From Cyclobacteriaceae bacterium (GTDB lineage Bacteria; Bacteroidota; Bacteroidia; Cytophagales; Cyclobacteriaceae), in assembly GCA_019638395.1 (NCBI GenBank), contig JAHBTX010000006.1, positions 1 to 64,000 on the forward strand: a stretch of 64,000 bases of DNA, read 5' to 3'. Of this stretch, positions 37,174 through 46,355 are shown in pieces. The notes under the pieces were generated by a model. That model did no database searches, was not told the DNA's origin, and saw nothing but the letters and a program-made list of their open reading frames with translations. A program made the translations under genes and the position numbers. Each line of letters opens with the position of its first letter. The stretch's first letter is position 1.

Positions 37174-37231
37174 TCCCCAATGCCCAATCTCCCAATTCCG
37201 AATGCCCAATTACCCACTGCCCAATCCCCAA
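37174..37231. repeat. CCCAAT-rich degenerate tandem repeat
   Basis: About 58 nt of repeated CCCAAT-type units (for example CCCAATGCCCAATCTCCCAA) between the Uma2 gene and ileS, one of several dispersed repeat types in this window. Confidence 0.6.
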
Positions 37232-37265
37232 AATGTCCTAAATTGCGGCCTTATTTTGGGTAACC

Positions 37266-40200
37266 GTGAGTAAATACAAAGAAACAAAAGACCTTAATCT
37301 GGCCCAGGTGGCCACCGAAATACTCGAATTCTGGAAAAAAGAGAAAATTTTTGAGAAGTCGGTAAGCGTGCGCGAAGGTGCCGACACATTTACCTTTTAT
37401 GAAGGCCCGCCATCGGCCAACGGAACACCGGGTATTCACCACGTAATGGCCCGCACGGTGAAAGATATTTTCTGTCGCTTTAAAACACTGCAAGGCTACC
37501 AGGTAAAACGCAAAGGTGGCTGGGATACGCATGGCTTGCCGGTGGAATTACAAGTTGAAAAAGAACTGGGCATTACCAAAGATGATATTGGAAAGAAAAT
37601 TTCCATTGAAGATTACAACAAGAAGTGTCGCGAAACGGTAATGAAGTATAAGGATCAATGGGACGATCTGACTACCAAAATGGGTTATTGGGTTGATCTG
37701 GAGAATCCGTACATCACCTACGAAAAAGAATACATCGAATCGTTGTGGTGGATCTTGAAGCAATTGTACGATAAGCAGTTGTTGTATAAGGGTTACACCA
37801 TTCAGCCATACTCACCGGCAGCAGGTACGGGGTTAAGTTCGCACGAGTTGAATTTGCCCGGCACCTACAAAGATGTAAAAGACACCACCGTAGTAGCGCA
37901 GTTTAAAGTGAAGCGCGATGCAAAGTCGGAGTTTTTGTTTAAAGCAGTTCAGGGAGATGTTTATATACTTGCGTGGACAACCACACCGTGGACGCTTCCA
38001 TCAAATACTGCATTAGCAGTAGGTGAGAAGATTACCTATACACAAGTCGATACATTTAATCCTTACACACATAAACCGGTTAGTGTAATAGTAGCAAAAG
38101 ATCTTTTAAGCAAATATTTTTCTGATAAGCATAAAGACATAAAGCTGGAAGATTACAAAGCTGGTGATAAAGCAATTCCTTTCGCAATCGTACAGGAGTT
38201 TACGGGTAAGCAGTTGTTAGGCATTCGCTACGAGCAACTCATTCCGTACATTCAACCCTTCTACGATGCCGACAAAGCGTTTCAGGTAATTGCCGGAGAT
38301 TTTGTTACAACTGAAGATGGAACCGGAGTGGTTCACATCTCGCCTACCTTCGGTGCCGATGACTTCCGTGCCGCGAAACAAAACGGTGTGCCGGCACTAA
38401 CTGTAAAAGATGAAGGGGGTAATGAAGTTCCTACTGTGGATCGCAAAGGGAAATTCATTACTCAGATTGGCGAAGGCTTAAAGGCTGGGGTAGCGAAATA
38501 CAACATCAAAACGCATAAACCGCTTGGCGCGGATGATTTTTATGTAAAGAATTACACCAACGAAGATGAGAGTCATCCCGACTATAAAAATACTGATGTC
38601 ATCATCTCAATCATTTTAAAAGAAGAGAACAAAGCTTTTAAAGTAGAGAAGTACGAACACACCTACCCGCATTGCTGGCGCACCGATAAACCTGTTTTGT
38701 ATTATCCGCTTGACAGTTGGTTCATTAAGACAACCGCGCTGAAAGATAAAATGGTTGCGCTCAACAAAACCATTAACTGGAAACCAGAGAGCACAGGCAC
38801 GGGTCGTTTTGGTAATTGGTTGGAGAACCTTGTTGATTGGAACTTATCGCGTTCACGCTATTGGGGAACACCACTTCCAATCTGGCGCACCAAAGATGGC
38901 AAAGAAGAAATTTGTATTGGCTCGATTGAGCAATTGCAAGCGGAGATTGAGCGCGCTAAGCAATCTGGAATCCAAAATTCTAGATTCGAAATTCTGAATT
39001 CTGAATTCGACTTACACCGCCCGTATGTTGATGAAATTATTCTGGTAAGCAGCAAAGGCGAACCGATGTATCGCGAAGCCGACCTGATTGATGTATGGTT
39101 CGATAGTGGCGCTATGCCGTATGCACAGTGGCACTTCCCGTTCGAGAACAAAGATATTTTTGAAAAGAGTTACCCGGCCGATTTTATTGCCGAAGGTGTG
39201 GATCAAACCCGTGGTTGGTTCTTCACGCTTCACGCGATAGCGGTTATGCTAAGCGAAAGTAGTGACGAAATAAAAGCCGTTAACAAGAAAGTAGGTAATG
39301 GTGGAGTTTCATTTAAAAACGTAATCTCCAACGGACTTGTCCTCGATAAAAGCGGCAATAAGATGAGCAAGAGCAAAGGCAATGTGGTAAACCCATTTGA
39401 TGCTTTGGCTAAGTACGGCCCTGATGTAGTGCGTTGGTACATGATGGAGAACGCACCACCGTGGGATAACCTCAAGTTCGATTTTGCCGGTGTGGAGGAA
39501 ACACAACGCAGATTTTTCGGTACGTTGATCAACACCTACTCGTTCTTTGTACTCTATGCCAACATCGATGGCTTTGAGAAAGATGAAATGAACAACGTGC
39601 CATTCAATGAATTAGCGCCATTAGATAAATGGATCATCACCAAAGAACAATCGCTGATTGAAGAAGTAACCGCGGCTTACGCAGATTATGAACCCACCAA
39701 AGCCGCGCGGGCTATTCAGGAATTTGTAAACGATCATTTGTCCAACTGGTATGTTCGCTTGAATCGCAAACGTTTCTGGCAGCCTGCAAGTCGCGGTGAA
39801 CTTTCGTTAGATAAAAAAGCAGCTTACGAAACTTTGTATGAATGTTTGATGGTAACGGCACAATTAATGGCGCCTATCGCTCCGTTCTTCAGCGAGTGGT
39901 TGTATAAAAATCTTACTGATAATATCCGCCAGAAGGCAAAGCAATTCAATACACCATTAAAGTACGAATCAGTTCATCATACTTTACTAACCAAACCGGA
40001 GGGTAATCGTAAAGATGTTGAACTGGAAAAGTCTATGGATTATGCGCAGCGCATTTGTTCGCTGGTACACTCACTTCGCAAAAACAGCAAAGTAAAAGTA
40101 CGTACACCACTCCAGAAAGTATTGTTGCCGGTGTTGGATGAAAAATTTGCGGCACGTGTAAAAAGTGTGGAGGCAATTATCAAAGCTGAGGTAAACGTTA

Positions 40201-40751
40201 AAGAGATTCAATACATAGATGATGCTTCTGGCTTGTTGGTGAAAAAAGTGAAACCCAACTTTGCACGCTTGGGTAAACAATATGGGCCGAAGATGAAAGA
40301 AGTTTCGGCAGTGATCACCACGTTTACGCAAGCGGATATTCAGACAATAGAAAAACAAGGCAAGCTAAACAAAGATGGTTTTGATCTTGTATTGGAAGAT
40401 GTGCTCATTTCGTCCGAAGATATACCCGGCTGGTCGGTAGCGTCTGAAAATGGGTTAACCGTTGCATTGGATATTACGTTAACCGATGAACTGAAGCGCG
40501 AAGGTATAGCCCGCGATTTTGTAAACCGTGTGCAAAACCTGCGTAAAGATATGGGACTTGAAGTGCTGGATAAAATTTCAATTGAGGTGGAGAAGAATGG
40601 GGAATTTGTTACAGCCGCTTTGGCAGAACATAAGGCTTATATCCAAACCGAAACCCAGGCCCTTGCGATGGAGTTGAAAGACAAAATTGCTGATCCCACG
40701 GAAGTGGAAATGGACGAATACAATATAAAGATGAAGATTACAGTAAACTGA
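37266..40751 (+). CDS. ileS: Isoleucine--tRNA ligase, eukaryote-like (type 2)
   Basis: 1161 aa, GTG start. The length and absence of a C-terminal zinc-finger Cys set fit the eukaryote-like class. The first catalytic signature is altered: PGIHHVMART gives GxHH where most class I enzymes have HxGH. The second, KMSKSKGN, is standard. The editing (CP1) domain spans about 180-400 (TTPWTLPSNTALAVG). Within about 565-582 is the odd stretch IQNSRFEILNSEF, encoded by a palindrome-rich sequence at 38967-39010 that resembles intergenic repeats here. lspA follows 14 nt later. Confidence 0.96.
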   Translation: MSKYKETKDLNLAQVATEILEFWKKEKIFEKSVSVREGADTFTFYEGPPSANGTPGIHHVMARTVKDIFCRFKTLQGYQVKRKGGWDTHGLPVELQVEKELGITKDDIGKKISIEDYNKKCRETVMKYKDQWDDLTTKMGYWVDLENPYITYEKEYIESLWWILKQLYDKQLLYKGYTIQPYSPAAGTGLSSHELNLPGTYKDVKDTTVVAQFKVKRDAKSEFLFKAVQGDVYILAWTTTPWTLPSNTALAVGEKITYTQVDTFNPYTHKPVSVIVAKDLLSKYFSDKHKDIKLEDYKAGDKAIPFAIVQEFTGKQLLGIRYEQLIPYIQPFYDADKAFQVIAGDFVTTEDGTGVVHISPTFGADDFRAAKQNGVPALTVKDEGGNEVPTVDRKGKFITQIGEGLKAGVAKYNIKTHKPLGADDFYVKNYTNEDESHPDYKNTDVIISIILKEENKAFKVEKYEHTYPHCWRTDKPVLYYPLDSWFIKTTALKDKMVALNKTINWKPESTGTGRFGNWLENLVDWNLSRSRYWGTPLPIWRTKDGKEEICIGSIEQLQAEIERAKQSGIQNSRFEILNSEFDLHRPYVDEIILVSSKGEPMYREADLIDVWFDSGAMPYAQWHFPFENKDIFEKSYPADFIAEGVDQTRGWFFTLHAIAVMLSESSDEIKAVNKKVGNGGVSFKNVISNGLVLDKSGNKMSKSKGNVVNPFDALAKYGPDVVRWYMMENAPPWDNLKFDFAGVEETQRRFFGTLINTYSFFVLYANIDGFEKDEMNNVPFNELAPLDKWIITKEQSLIEEVTAAYADYEPTKAARAIQEFVNDHLSNWYVRLNRKRFWQPASRGELSLDKKAAYETLYECLMVTAQLMAPIAPFFSEWLYKNLTDNIRQKAKQFNTPLKYESVHHTLLTKPEGNRKDVELEKSMDYAQRICSLVHSLRKNSKVKVRTPLQKVLLPVLDEKFAARVKSVEAIIKAEVNVKEIQYIDDASGLLVKKVKPNFARLGKQYGPKMKEVSAVITTFTQADIQTIEKQGKLNKDGFDLVLEDVLISSEDIPGWSVASENGLTVALDITLTDELKREGIARDFVNRVQNLRKDMGLEVLDKISIEVEKNGEFVTAALAEHKAYIQTETQALAMELKDKIADPTEVEMDEYNIKMKITVN
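38967..39010 (+). repeat. In-frame AATTC/TTCGAA repeat inside ileS
   Basis: A 44-nt AT-rich stretch with three AATTC copies spaced by TG and flanked by TCGAA/TTCGA, unlike surrounding ileS codons. It codes for IQNSRFEILNSEF with no frame disruption and resembles the intergenic repeat at 62378-62452. Confidence 0.5.
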
Positions 40752-40765
40752 GGAGACGCACATTC

Positions 40766-41422
40766 ATGAAGTACGCAAAGTTTTTTTTAATAGCATTATT
40801 CGTTATAGCCATCGACCAAACCAGTAAACTGTTGGTGTATCATAACATGTACATTCATCAGGAAATAAATGTGCTGGGCACCTGGTTTCGCTTACACTAT
40901 TTGCTTAATCCTGGTATGGCCTTCGGAATAAGATGGGAAAGCGAGTTTGGTAAACTGGCGCTTACGATCTTCCGCATCTGTGCCATGTTTGGAATAAGTT
41001 ATTATATGGTTAGAATGGTGCAGAAAAAAGCGCATGCCGGTTTTTTGATTTGCCTTGCCCTTATTTTGGGTGGTGCTATGGGCAACGTTATCGACAGTAC
41101 ATTTTACGGAGTGTATTTGAATAATGCTCCGTTAGGTGTGCCTACTCCCTGGTTTCACGGGCAAGTGATTGATATGTTGTATTTCCCGCTCTTCCATTTT
41201 CAATGGCCAGCGTGGGTGCCGGGCATTGGTGGCGATTACTTCGAGTTTTTTAGCCCCGTTTTTAATATTGCCGACTCGTCTATTTTTATTGGGGTAGTAA
41301 TTATACTTTTTTCGCAAAAACGATTTTTTAAAGAAGAGTTGAAAGAAGCGCCTGCAACAGAACCAAATCAAGTTTTGGCTTCGGAAGCAACTACCGAGAA
41401 CCCAACCACACCGGTTGAATAA
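40766..41422 (+). CDS. lspA: Lipoprotein signal peptidase II
   Basis: 218 aa inner-membrane aspartyl protease that cleaves prolipoproteins before the lipidated Cys. Four membrane helices. Family motifs: IAIDQTSKLLV, YLLNPGMAFGI, and the two catalytic Asp motifs GNVIDS (about residue 112) and FNIADSSI (about residue 167). The loop between the catalytic motifs is longer than in E. coli (about 30 extra residues with PWFHGQVIDMLYFPL), as in other Bacteroidota, and the tail is Glu/Pro-rich. A good GAGG sequence precedes the start. In operon with ileS, a common arrangement. Confidence 0.95.
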   Translation: MKYAKFFLIALFVIAIDQTSKLLVYHNMYIHQEINVLGTWFRLHYLLNPGMAFGIRWESEFGKLALTIFRICAMFGISYYMVRMVQKKAHAGFLICLALILGGAMGNVIDSTFYGVYLNNAPLGVPTPWFHGQVIDMLYFPLFHFQWPAWVPGIGGDYFEFFSPVFNIADSSIFIGVVIILFSQKRFFKEELKEAPATEPNQVLASEATTENPTTPVE

Positions 41423-41498
41423 TTTTTGAAGCAATGGCGGCAGGTAATTATGCCAACGGGTTGTTATTCTGCACAGATACCGCGACCTTTTCTCTGAT

Positions 41499-43025
41499 AT
41501 GAAAAAAGCCTCAGCCAAACGTATTCCGAAAGAAATTCTCGATTTAATTCGCGAGCAACTTGCACGCACCGGTTTTCACGAATCGGTTGGCACCGGACGC
41601 TGGAGTTTTATTCATGGTTTGCAGAAAGCGGTTAAGGATTTTGTAAAGAACACACCTTCGCTCGATCCCCAACTTTCATTGGCTTATCCGCAAGGTCCTT
41701 CCGAAGATTTGTTACGCAGGGCTTTCAATTTAAAAAGTCCGCCCGGGGCTACTCAATCGTTGCGCAATTTGTTAGCCCTGTTTGCCACGCAAAATCAACA
41801 CGATTGGAATGCATTGATTAACGATCGCTTTGCTGAGAAATTCAAAACATTGCTGGATGCAGGCGATGAAGATACGGTAGAGCAAGAACCGGGCAAAACA
41901 ATTGACACAAGCAATGTTGATTCGTTTGCTGCTAAAATTGCAAATGTACTTCTTGAAAAACTTTCGAAAAAGGAGTTGGATCTGATTAAAGAGCAGATTG
42001 ACGATGAGCAGACCCCCAGCGATGATATGATTGATGGATTATACGTGCCCTCACTTAACGATCCGTCCAAGCCAGAGTTTCCACCGCGTCCGTTTTATGA
42101 GCCACGCTTTCCTGCCTCCAATACATTTCGGATTGATGTGCCCGGCTTTACCAATGTTTGGTTGAAAGATGAAAGCACCAATCCCACCGGTACACACAAG
42201 GCGCGCATGGCGTGGGAAGTTTTAATTAAGTCGAAGCGCTATAACATCAAAGAAGTCTCTATTATCTCTTCCGGTAGTGCGGCTGCAGCCATTCAACACT
42301 TTTTTAACTTATATAAAGTCAATACTAAACTGAAGGTGTTGATGGATAACCGCATCAGTGCAAGCATTAAAGAATCGTTGCGCCAAATGGGTTGCGAAGT
42401 ATTTGAAACTGATTTAAGCACTCAATCCCTTACCGGAAAAGAAATTAAAGAACTCACTAATAATAAAGAAGGTATTGATATTACCTATCGCGAAATTCTG
42501 GATCGGTTTAACGATAACTATTACGACTGGCTTTCGTACGAAGTGCTGAACGAAAATCCGGCTTATTGTTTTGTGCCGTTTGGCACAGGCGATTTGTTTG
42601 TGAATATTTTAATTATTGCCGAGCGCGAATTTAATAACAGTATCTACAAGCACGATCCGCGCTTTCTGGGCGATATTAAAAATATAAACGAATGTAACTT
42701 TATGGGTGCCACCACCCGCGATGCTAATTCGAAACTTGACAAATTATTTTCTTATTATTTGCCCTCGTTAGACGATTACCAGTTTTATATTAATTCGTTG
42801 ATTCAGAACGAACGCATTGGAAACCTTTCGGGCATATTAGATGTAGATGAGAATTTTGTTACCGAAGCATTGGAGATAGCACGCAAACAATCGGTAAGAT
42901 GCGAACCTTCGGGTATTGCAGGCTTGGCATTACTATTACAAATGCGCGATGAAGTTCCGAAAGATGCGAAGATTCTCATCATCAATACGGGCTCAACTAT
43001 TTATCCCGGAAAGGTTAATGGATAG
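41499..43025 (+). CDS. PLP-dependent fold-type II enzyme with an extra N-terminal domain
   Basis: 508 aa. The C-terminal about 330 residues match the cysteine synthase/threonine synthase fold: WLKDESTNPTGTHKARMAWE contains the PLP Lys (in THKAR), SSGSAAAAIQ matches the phosphate/substrate loop region, PFGTGDLF the Gly-rich PLP phosphate loop, and LIINTGSTIYPG the end. The first about 170 residues (KEILDLIREQLARTGF, QEPGKT) are helical and not from a known domain. The reaction is unknown; lyase or synthase on a beta- or gamma-substituted amino acid is likely. Stands alone after lspA, with a 76-nt gap. Confidence 0.78.
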   Translation: MKKASAKRIPKEILDLIREQLARTGFHESVGTGRWSFIHGLQKAVKDFVKNTPSLDPQLSLAYPQGPSEDLLRRAFNLKSPPGATQSLRNLLALFATQNQHDWNALINDRFAEKFKTLLDAGDEDTVEQEPGKTIDTSNVDSFAAKIANVLLEKLSKKELDLIKEQIDDEQTPSDDMIDGLYVPSLNDPSKPEFPPRPFYEPRFPASNTFRIDVPGFTNVWLKDESTNPTGTHKARMAWEVLIKSKRYNIKEVSIISSGSAAAAIQHFFNLYKVNTKLKVLMDNRISASIKESLRQMGCEVFETDLSTQSLTGKEIKELTNNKEGIDITYREILDRFNDNYYDWLSYEVLNENPAYCFVPFGTGDLFVNILIIAEREFNNSIYKHDPRFLGDIKNINECNFMGATTRDANSKLDKLFSYYLPSLDDYQFYINSLIQNERIGNLSGILDVDENFVTEALEIARKQSVRCEPSGIAGLALLLQMRDEVPKDAKILIINTGSTIYPGKVNG

Positions 43026-43093
43026 TTGAAAGGAATGTTAAAGCCGGGCGATTACCTCCGCACTTCAAACTCTTTAAAATTTTGCAAAGACGC

Positions 43094-43327
43094 TTATGAT
43101 GTTTCTACTTGTTGAACCTGTGCGCGTTCTGGACCTTTGTGGCACCAGGCTAAAAATTTCTCCAATACTTCTGGTGTAGCTTCTGCTTCGATATAGACAG
43201 AACCATCGGGTTGGTTGCGCACAAAACCTTTAACACTCAGTTCGTCTGCTTTTTGTTTAGCAGACGCTCGATAATAGACACCCTGTACTTTGCCGATGAT
43301 TTTTATGTTGAGGTGGTGATAGCCCAC
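43094..43327 (-). CDS. acyP: Acylphosphatase
   Basis: 77 aa, GTG start. Slightly short for the family, which usually has about 90 residues. The signature VQGVYYRASAKQKADEL holds the catalytic Arg, and GFVRNQPDGSVYIEAE the catalytic Asn. It hydrolyses acyl phosphates such as 1,3-bisphosphoglycerate. It is followed (across convergent DNA) by the PLP gene and preceded by the GapN-like gene, whose substrate chemistry is related. Confidence 0.9.
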   Translation of the reverse strand: MGYHHLNIKIIGKVQGVYYRASAKQKADELSVKGFVRNQPDGSVYIEAEATPEVLEKFLAWCHKGPERAQVQQVETS

Positions 43328-43356
43328 AGTTCTCGTTCGTTACAATGGTCGATTTG

Positions 43357-44979
43357 TTAAAAAATATAATCTGTACTCAAAAACACCGACTCGCGGTATT
43401 GTATAATCTGGCTGATGATTTTTTTATTGTTATCACTCGCTTTGGTGGCCACCAACGTACGAATGGAAAACACCCGCAGCGCATCACCTACCGATAAGGT
43501 TCCTTCTGCCGAATCTTTTCTTCCATTGAATGGAAAATTATCCGGGCCACGCTGGCATTGCACATTCAGGTTAATGCGCCCTACCTGGCTTGAGAAAGCA
43601 TCAATTAAACGCGCAACTTGTTTGGAGTCGTTACCAAAAATGCTCACCTGTTGTCCAAAGTTAGAGTTAAGCACATAGTCGATCGCCTCGTCTTCATTCT
43701 CAAATGGAACAACCGGCACCACAGGGCCAAACTGCTCTTCGTAATACACCCGCATTTTATTATTTACCGGATACAGCAAAGCCGGATAAAAAAATGTTTC
43801 TGAAACGGTACCCCCGTCTGGATTGATTACGGCCGCACCATGTTCTTTTGCATCTTCCACCAACTTGGTTAAGTAGTCGGTTTTACCAGGTTCGGGTAAT
43901 GGCGTAAGACCAACCCCTGCATCCCATGGCATACCGGGTTTCAGTTTGGAAATTTCAGCCGATAACTTTTTGATAAACTCATCTACAATGCTCTTGTGTA
44001 CATATAAGATTTTTAAAGCTGTACAACGCTGGCCGTTGAATGATAACGAGCCCAGCAAACATTCATTTACTGCATTGTTGATATCGGCATCAGGCAATAC
44101 AATAGCGGGGTTCTTGGCATCCAAACCTAAAATGGCTTTTAAGCGATGTGGTTTTGGATGCAGTTTCTTTAATTCATTCGCTCCTTTGTTGGTACCAATA
44201 AATGCAAACACATCTACTTTACCGGTTTCCATTAATGCGCCTACTGTTTCGCGGCCACGCCCGTAGATCACATTAATTACTCCGGCCGGAAAACAGCTTC
44301 GGAATGCTTCGAGTAGCGGACGAATCAACAATACACCATATTTGGCGGGTTTAAATACAACCGTATTACCCATAATCAAAGCCGGAAATAATGTACTGAA
44401 TGTTTCGTTGAGAGGATAGTTGTAAGGCCCCATGCACAACGCAACACCCAAGGGCACCCGCCTGATCTGCGCCATAATGCCTTGTTCATATACAAAGCCC
44501 GATGATTTGCGGTCAAGCTCTTTCAATGAGTTGATGGTATCAACAATGTAATCGCAGGTACGATCAAATTCTTTTTCAGAATCTTTTTGCGATTTGCCGA
44601 TTTCCCACATCAATAGGTTTACTATTGCCTGCCGTTGTTCGCGCATCTTCTCCAGAAATTTTTCTACATGCTCAATGCGTTCAGCTACCGACAGGGTAGG
44701 CCATACGCCATGTCCCTGATCGTATGCCTTCACAGCTGAATCTAATGCCGCAAGTGCTTCTTTTGAAGTAAGTAAAGGTGTGCTTCCAATTACTTGTTGT
44801 TTTATTGTTCCATCGGGTTGCTTTAAGCACACCGGACTTAGCACAGGGCTCATATCTCCTTGCCAGGTAACTAACTTACCATCTAATAAATATTCGCGTT
44901 GCTCTAAGTTGGCCGGCAAGGCCACAGCAGCAGGCACTTGATTGGCCTGCGGAAAAAGATTCTTAATAGTGTCGTTCAT
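43357..44979 (-). CDS. gapN: NADP-dependent glyceraldehyde-3-phosphate dehydrogenase (GapN-like ALDH)
   Basis: 540 aa from the ATG at 44979. An upstream in-frame extension to 45042 would lie inside deoC and is not needed. ALDH-fold protein with nucleophile Cys in SLSFNGQRCTALKI and segments ALCMGPYNYPLNETF and NTVVFKPAKYG. The usual general-base Glu motif ELGGK is replaced by GLDAK, so the Glu is absent; a neighbouring Asp may substitute. It would oxidise glyceraldehyde-3-phosphate directly to 3-phosphoglycerate with NADP. Its start overlaps the end of deoC by 17 nt. Confidence 0.82.
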   Translation of the reverse strand: MNDTIKNLFPQANQVPAAVALPANLEQREYLLDGKLVTWQGDMSPVLSPVCLKQPDGTIKQQVIGSTPLLTSKEALAALDSAVKAYDQGHGVWPTLSVAERIEHVEKFLEKMREQRQAIVNLLMWEIGKSQKDSEKEFDRTCDYIVDTINSLKELDRKSSGFVYEQGIMAQIRRVPLGVALCMGPYNYPLNETFSTLFPALIMGNTVVFKPAKYGVLLIRPLLEAFRSCFPAGVINVIYGRGRETVGALMETGKVDVFAFIGTNKGANELKKLHPKPHRLKAILGLDAKNPAIVLPDADINNAVNECLLGSLSFNGQRCTALKILYVHKSIVDEFIKKLSAEISKLKPGMPWDAGVGLTPLPEPGKTDYLTKLVEDAKEHGAAVINPDGGTVSETFFYPALLYPVNNKMRVYYEEQFGPVVPVVPFENEDEAIDYVLNSNFGQQVSIFGNDSKQVARLIDAFSSQVGRINLNVQCQRGPDNFPFNGRKDSAEGTLSVGDALRVFSIRTLVATKASDNNKKIISQIIQYRESVFLSTDYIF

Positions 44980-45640
44980 TATGGGTTGTTGGATTTGGGG
45001 TAACAATATTTTTACCGGAAGAAGTTCCGAGCCGATCGGCACCGGCTTCTATTAATTGAAGCGCTTGCGCGTACGTTTTAATTCCACCGCTGGCTTTTAT
45101 GCCCACCGTTTCAGGTACGGATTGTCGCATAATCTTAACATGCTCCACAGTGGCTCCAGCTGGGGCAAATCCGGTAGAAGTTTTAACAAAGTCGGCACCA
45201 GCATCGGCACAAAGTTTACTTGCTTCGGCTATCTCGGCATCCGATAAGTAGGCTGTTTCAATAATAACTTTTAAAATTTTTTGGTGATCGTGAACCAGTT
45301 TGCTGCATTTGGCAATTTCTATCTTCGTCCACGGTAATCCGGTTTTAAACGAACTAAGGTTCCATACCACATCAACCTCATCAGCACCATTATCGATAGC
45401 GCGTTTAATTTCATCCAACTTGGTTTCGGTCGTACTATAACCAAGCGGAAACCCAGCTACGGTTACCAATAGAATTTTATCGCTACCAATTTCGCGTTGC
45501 GCACGCTTTACCCAAAAGGGAGGAACACAAACACCGGCAAACCCAAATTCCCGCGCTTCGCTAACCAGTTGATCGATTGCACCAATGGTTAGCGTAGCAC
45601 TTAAGTTTGTGTGCTCAATGTAATGTGCCAGTTGCACCAT
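44963..45640 (-). CDS. deoC: Deoxyribose-phosphate aldolase
   Basis: 225 aa class I aldolase. Motifs: IEHTNLSATLT start, VDVVWNLSSFK, IIETAYLSD, FVKTSTGFAPAGAT (Schiff-base Lys) and GIKASGGIKT (second Lys), complete for the family. It splits 2-deoxyribose-5-phosphate into glyceraldehyde-3-phosphate and acetaldehyde in deoxynucleoside salvage. It lies directly upstream of gapN-like and is coupled to it by a 17-nt overlap, which links its GAP product to the following enzyme. Confidence 0.95.
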   Translation of the reverse strand: MVQLAHYIEHTNLSATLTIGAIDQLVSEAREFGFAGVCVPPFWVKRAQREIGSDKILLVTVAGFPLGYSTTETKLDEIKRAIDNGADEVDVVWNLSSFKTGLPWTKIEIAKCSKLVHDHQKILKVIIETAYLSDAEIAEASKLCADAGADFVKTSTGFAPAGATVEHVKIMRQSVPETVGIKASGGIKTYAQALQLIEAGADRLGTSSGKNIVTPNPTTHNERHY

Positions 45641-45747
45641 TTCCCCGATGAGTTAAACCGGCAACGAAATTAGCTTATCTGCATCAGATATTTTTCAGAT
45701 GACTTAAGCAATTCAATAAACACGATTAAAAAATGATTCTCAACAAA

Positions 45748-45780
45748 CGATAATTAGGTTGGTGTTGAACCTAATTATCG
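45748..45780 (-). terminator. Hairpin terminator after the small secreted protein gene
   Basis: A perfect 13-bp stem: CGATAATTAGGTT (45748-45760) with its complement (45768-45780), loop GGTGTTG. It is just downstream, on the minus strand, of the gene ending at 45809. Confidence 0.7.
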
Positions 45781-45808
45781 ATAAAGAAAGAAATCTGAAT
45801 TTAAAAAA

Positions 45809-46177
45809 TTAATGCCGGATGCCACACTCTTTGCAATACTTCATCTTATAGGGTGGGTTTTTCTTTGGCATTTTTTTATGACCGAAGTAAAGTGGATTGG
45901 AGTATTGAGGCGCGGCTAATTTCTTTAAAAGCTTTTGTTTTTCTTTGGCCGCCTTTTCTACACGGGCATAAAACTCGTATTGAGCAGTGTGTTTTACCTT
46001 TGCTTTCTTCAGTAATATCTTTTGCCTTTTGGTTTGCTGATGAGTAGGCTTTAGTTTTTTGGAATGAACCTGAATAGTTTCAGGGGCTTTATCGCCAAGC
46101 GTTGTTTGCGCTTGCAATAGCCAGGGCATAATAATAGCCAACAGACTGGTTAAAGTCCGGATTAATAAGTTTTGCAT
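45809..46177 (-). CDS. Small exported basic protein, unknown
   Basis: 122 aa from the ATG at 46177, which opens a typical signal peptide (MQNLLIRTLTSLLAII, cut near LLQAQ). An open frame extends to 46300 but overlaps a better small ORF in another frame. The mature part is Lys/His-rich (QTKRQKILLKKAKVKH, NPPYKMKYCKECGIRH at the end) and has two Cys near the C-terminus spaced as CKEC. No family recognised. It comes after two tiny membrane protein ORFs on the same strand. Confidence 0.6.
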   Translation of the reverse strand: MQNLLIRTLTSLLAIIMPWLLQAQTTLGDKAPETIQVHSKKLKPTHQQTKRQKILLKKAKVKHTAQYEFYARVEKAAKEKQKLLKKLAAPQYSNPLYFGHKKMPKKNPPYKMKYCKECGIRH

Positions 46178-46211
46178 AGCAGCGATAGAACGCTGATAAC
46201 CTGCAGATATT

Positions 46212-46355
46212 TCAGGAAGTAAAGAATTGAAAAATGTAATAAGCCATAACGGTAAGGCCAACCAATAAGGCAATGTAGCCGAACACGCGGGCACGTTCAT
46301 AATACCCTTTAACAGGCATAATACTCTTCTTTTTGCGATGGGAAGTCAAAGCCAT
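46212..46355 (-). CDS. 47-aa single-pass membrane microprotein
   Basis: An ORF too short for usual gene finding: ATG at 46355, stop TGA at 46212-46214. The peptide begins MALTSHRKKKSIMPVKGYYE, with Arg/Lys inside, then one hydrophobic helix (FGYIALLVGLTVMAYYIF) and ends FQFFTS. Positive-inside signature suggests a cytoplasmic N-terminus. Its start codon immediately follows the stop of the 38-aa ORF (TAAATG), so the two are probably translationally coupled. Confidence 0.6.
   Translation of the reverse strand: MALTSHRKKKSIMPVKGYYERARVFGYIALLVGLTVMAYYIFQFFTS

Noticed and set aside
45056..46047. Short plus-strand frames opposite deoC and the small exported protein
   Set aside because: Antisense to genes with recognised motifs or signal peptides.
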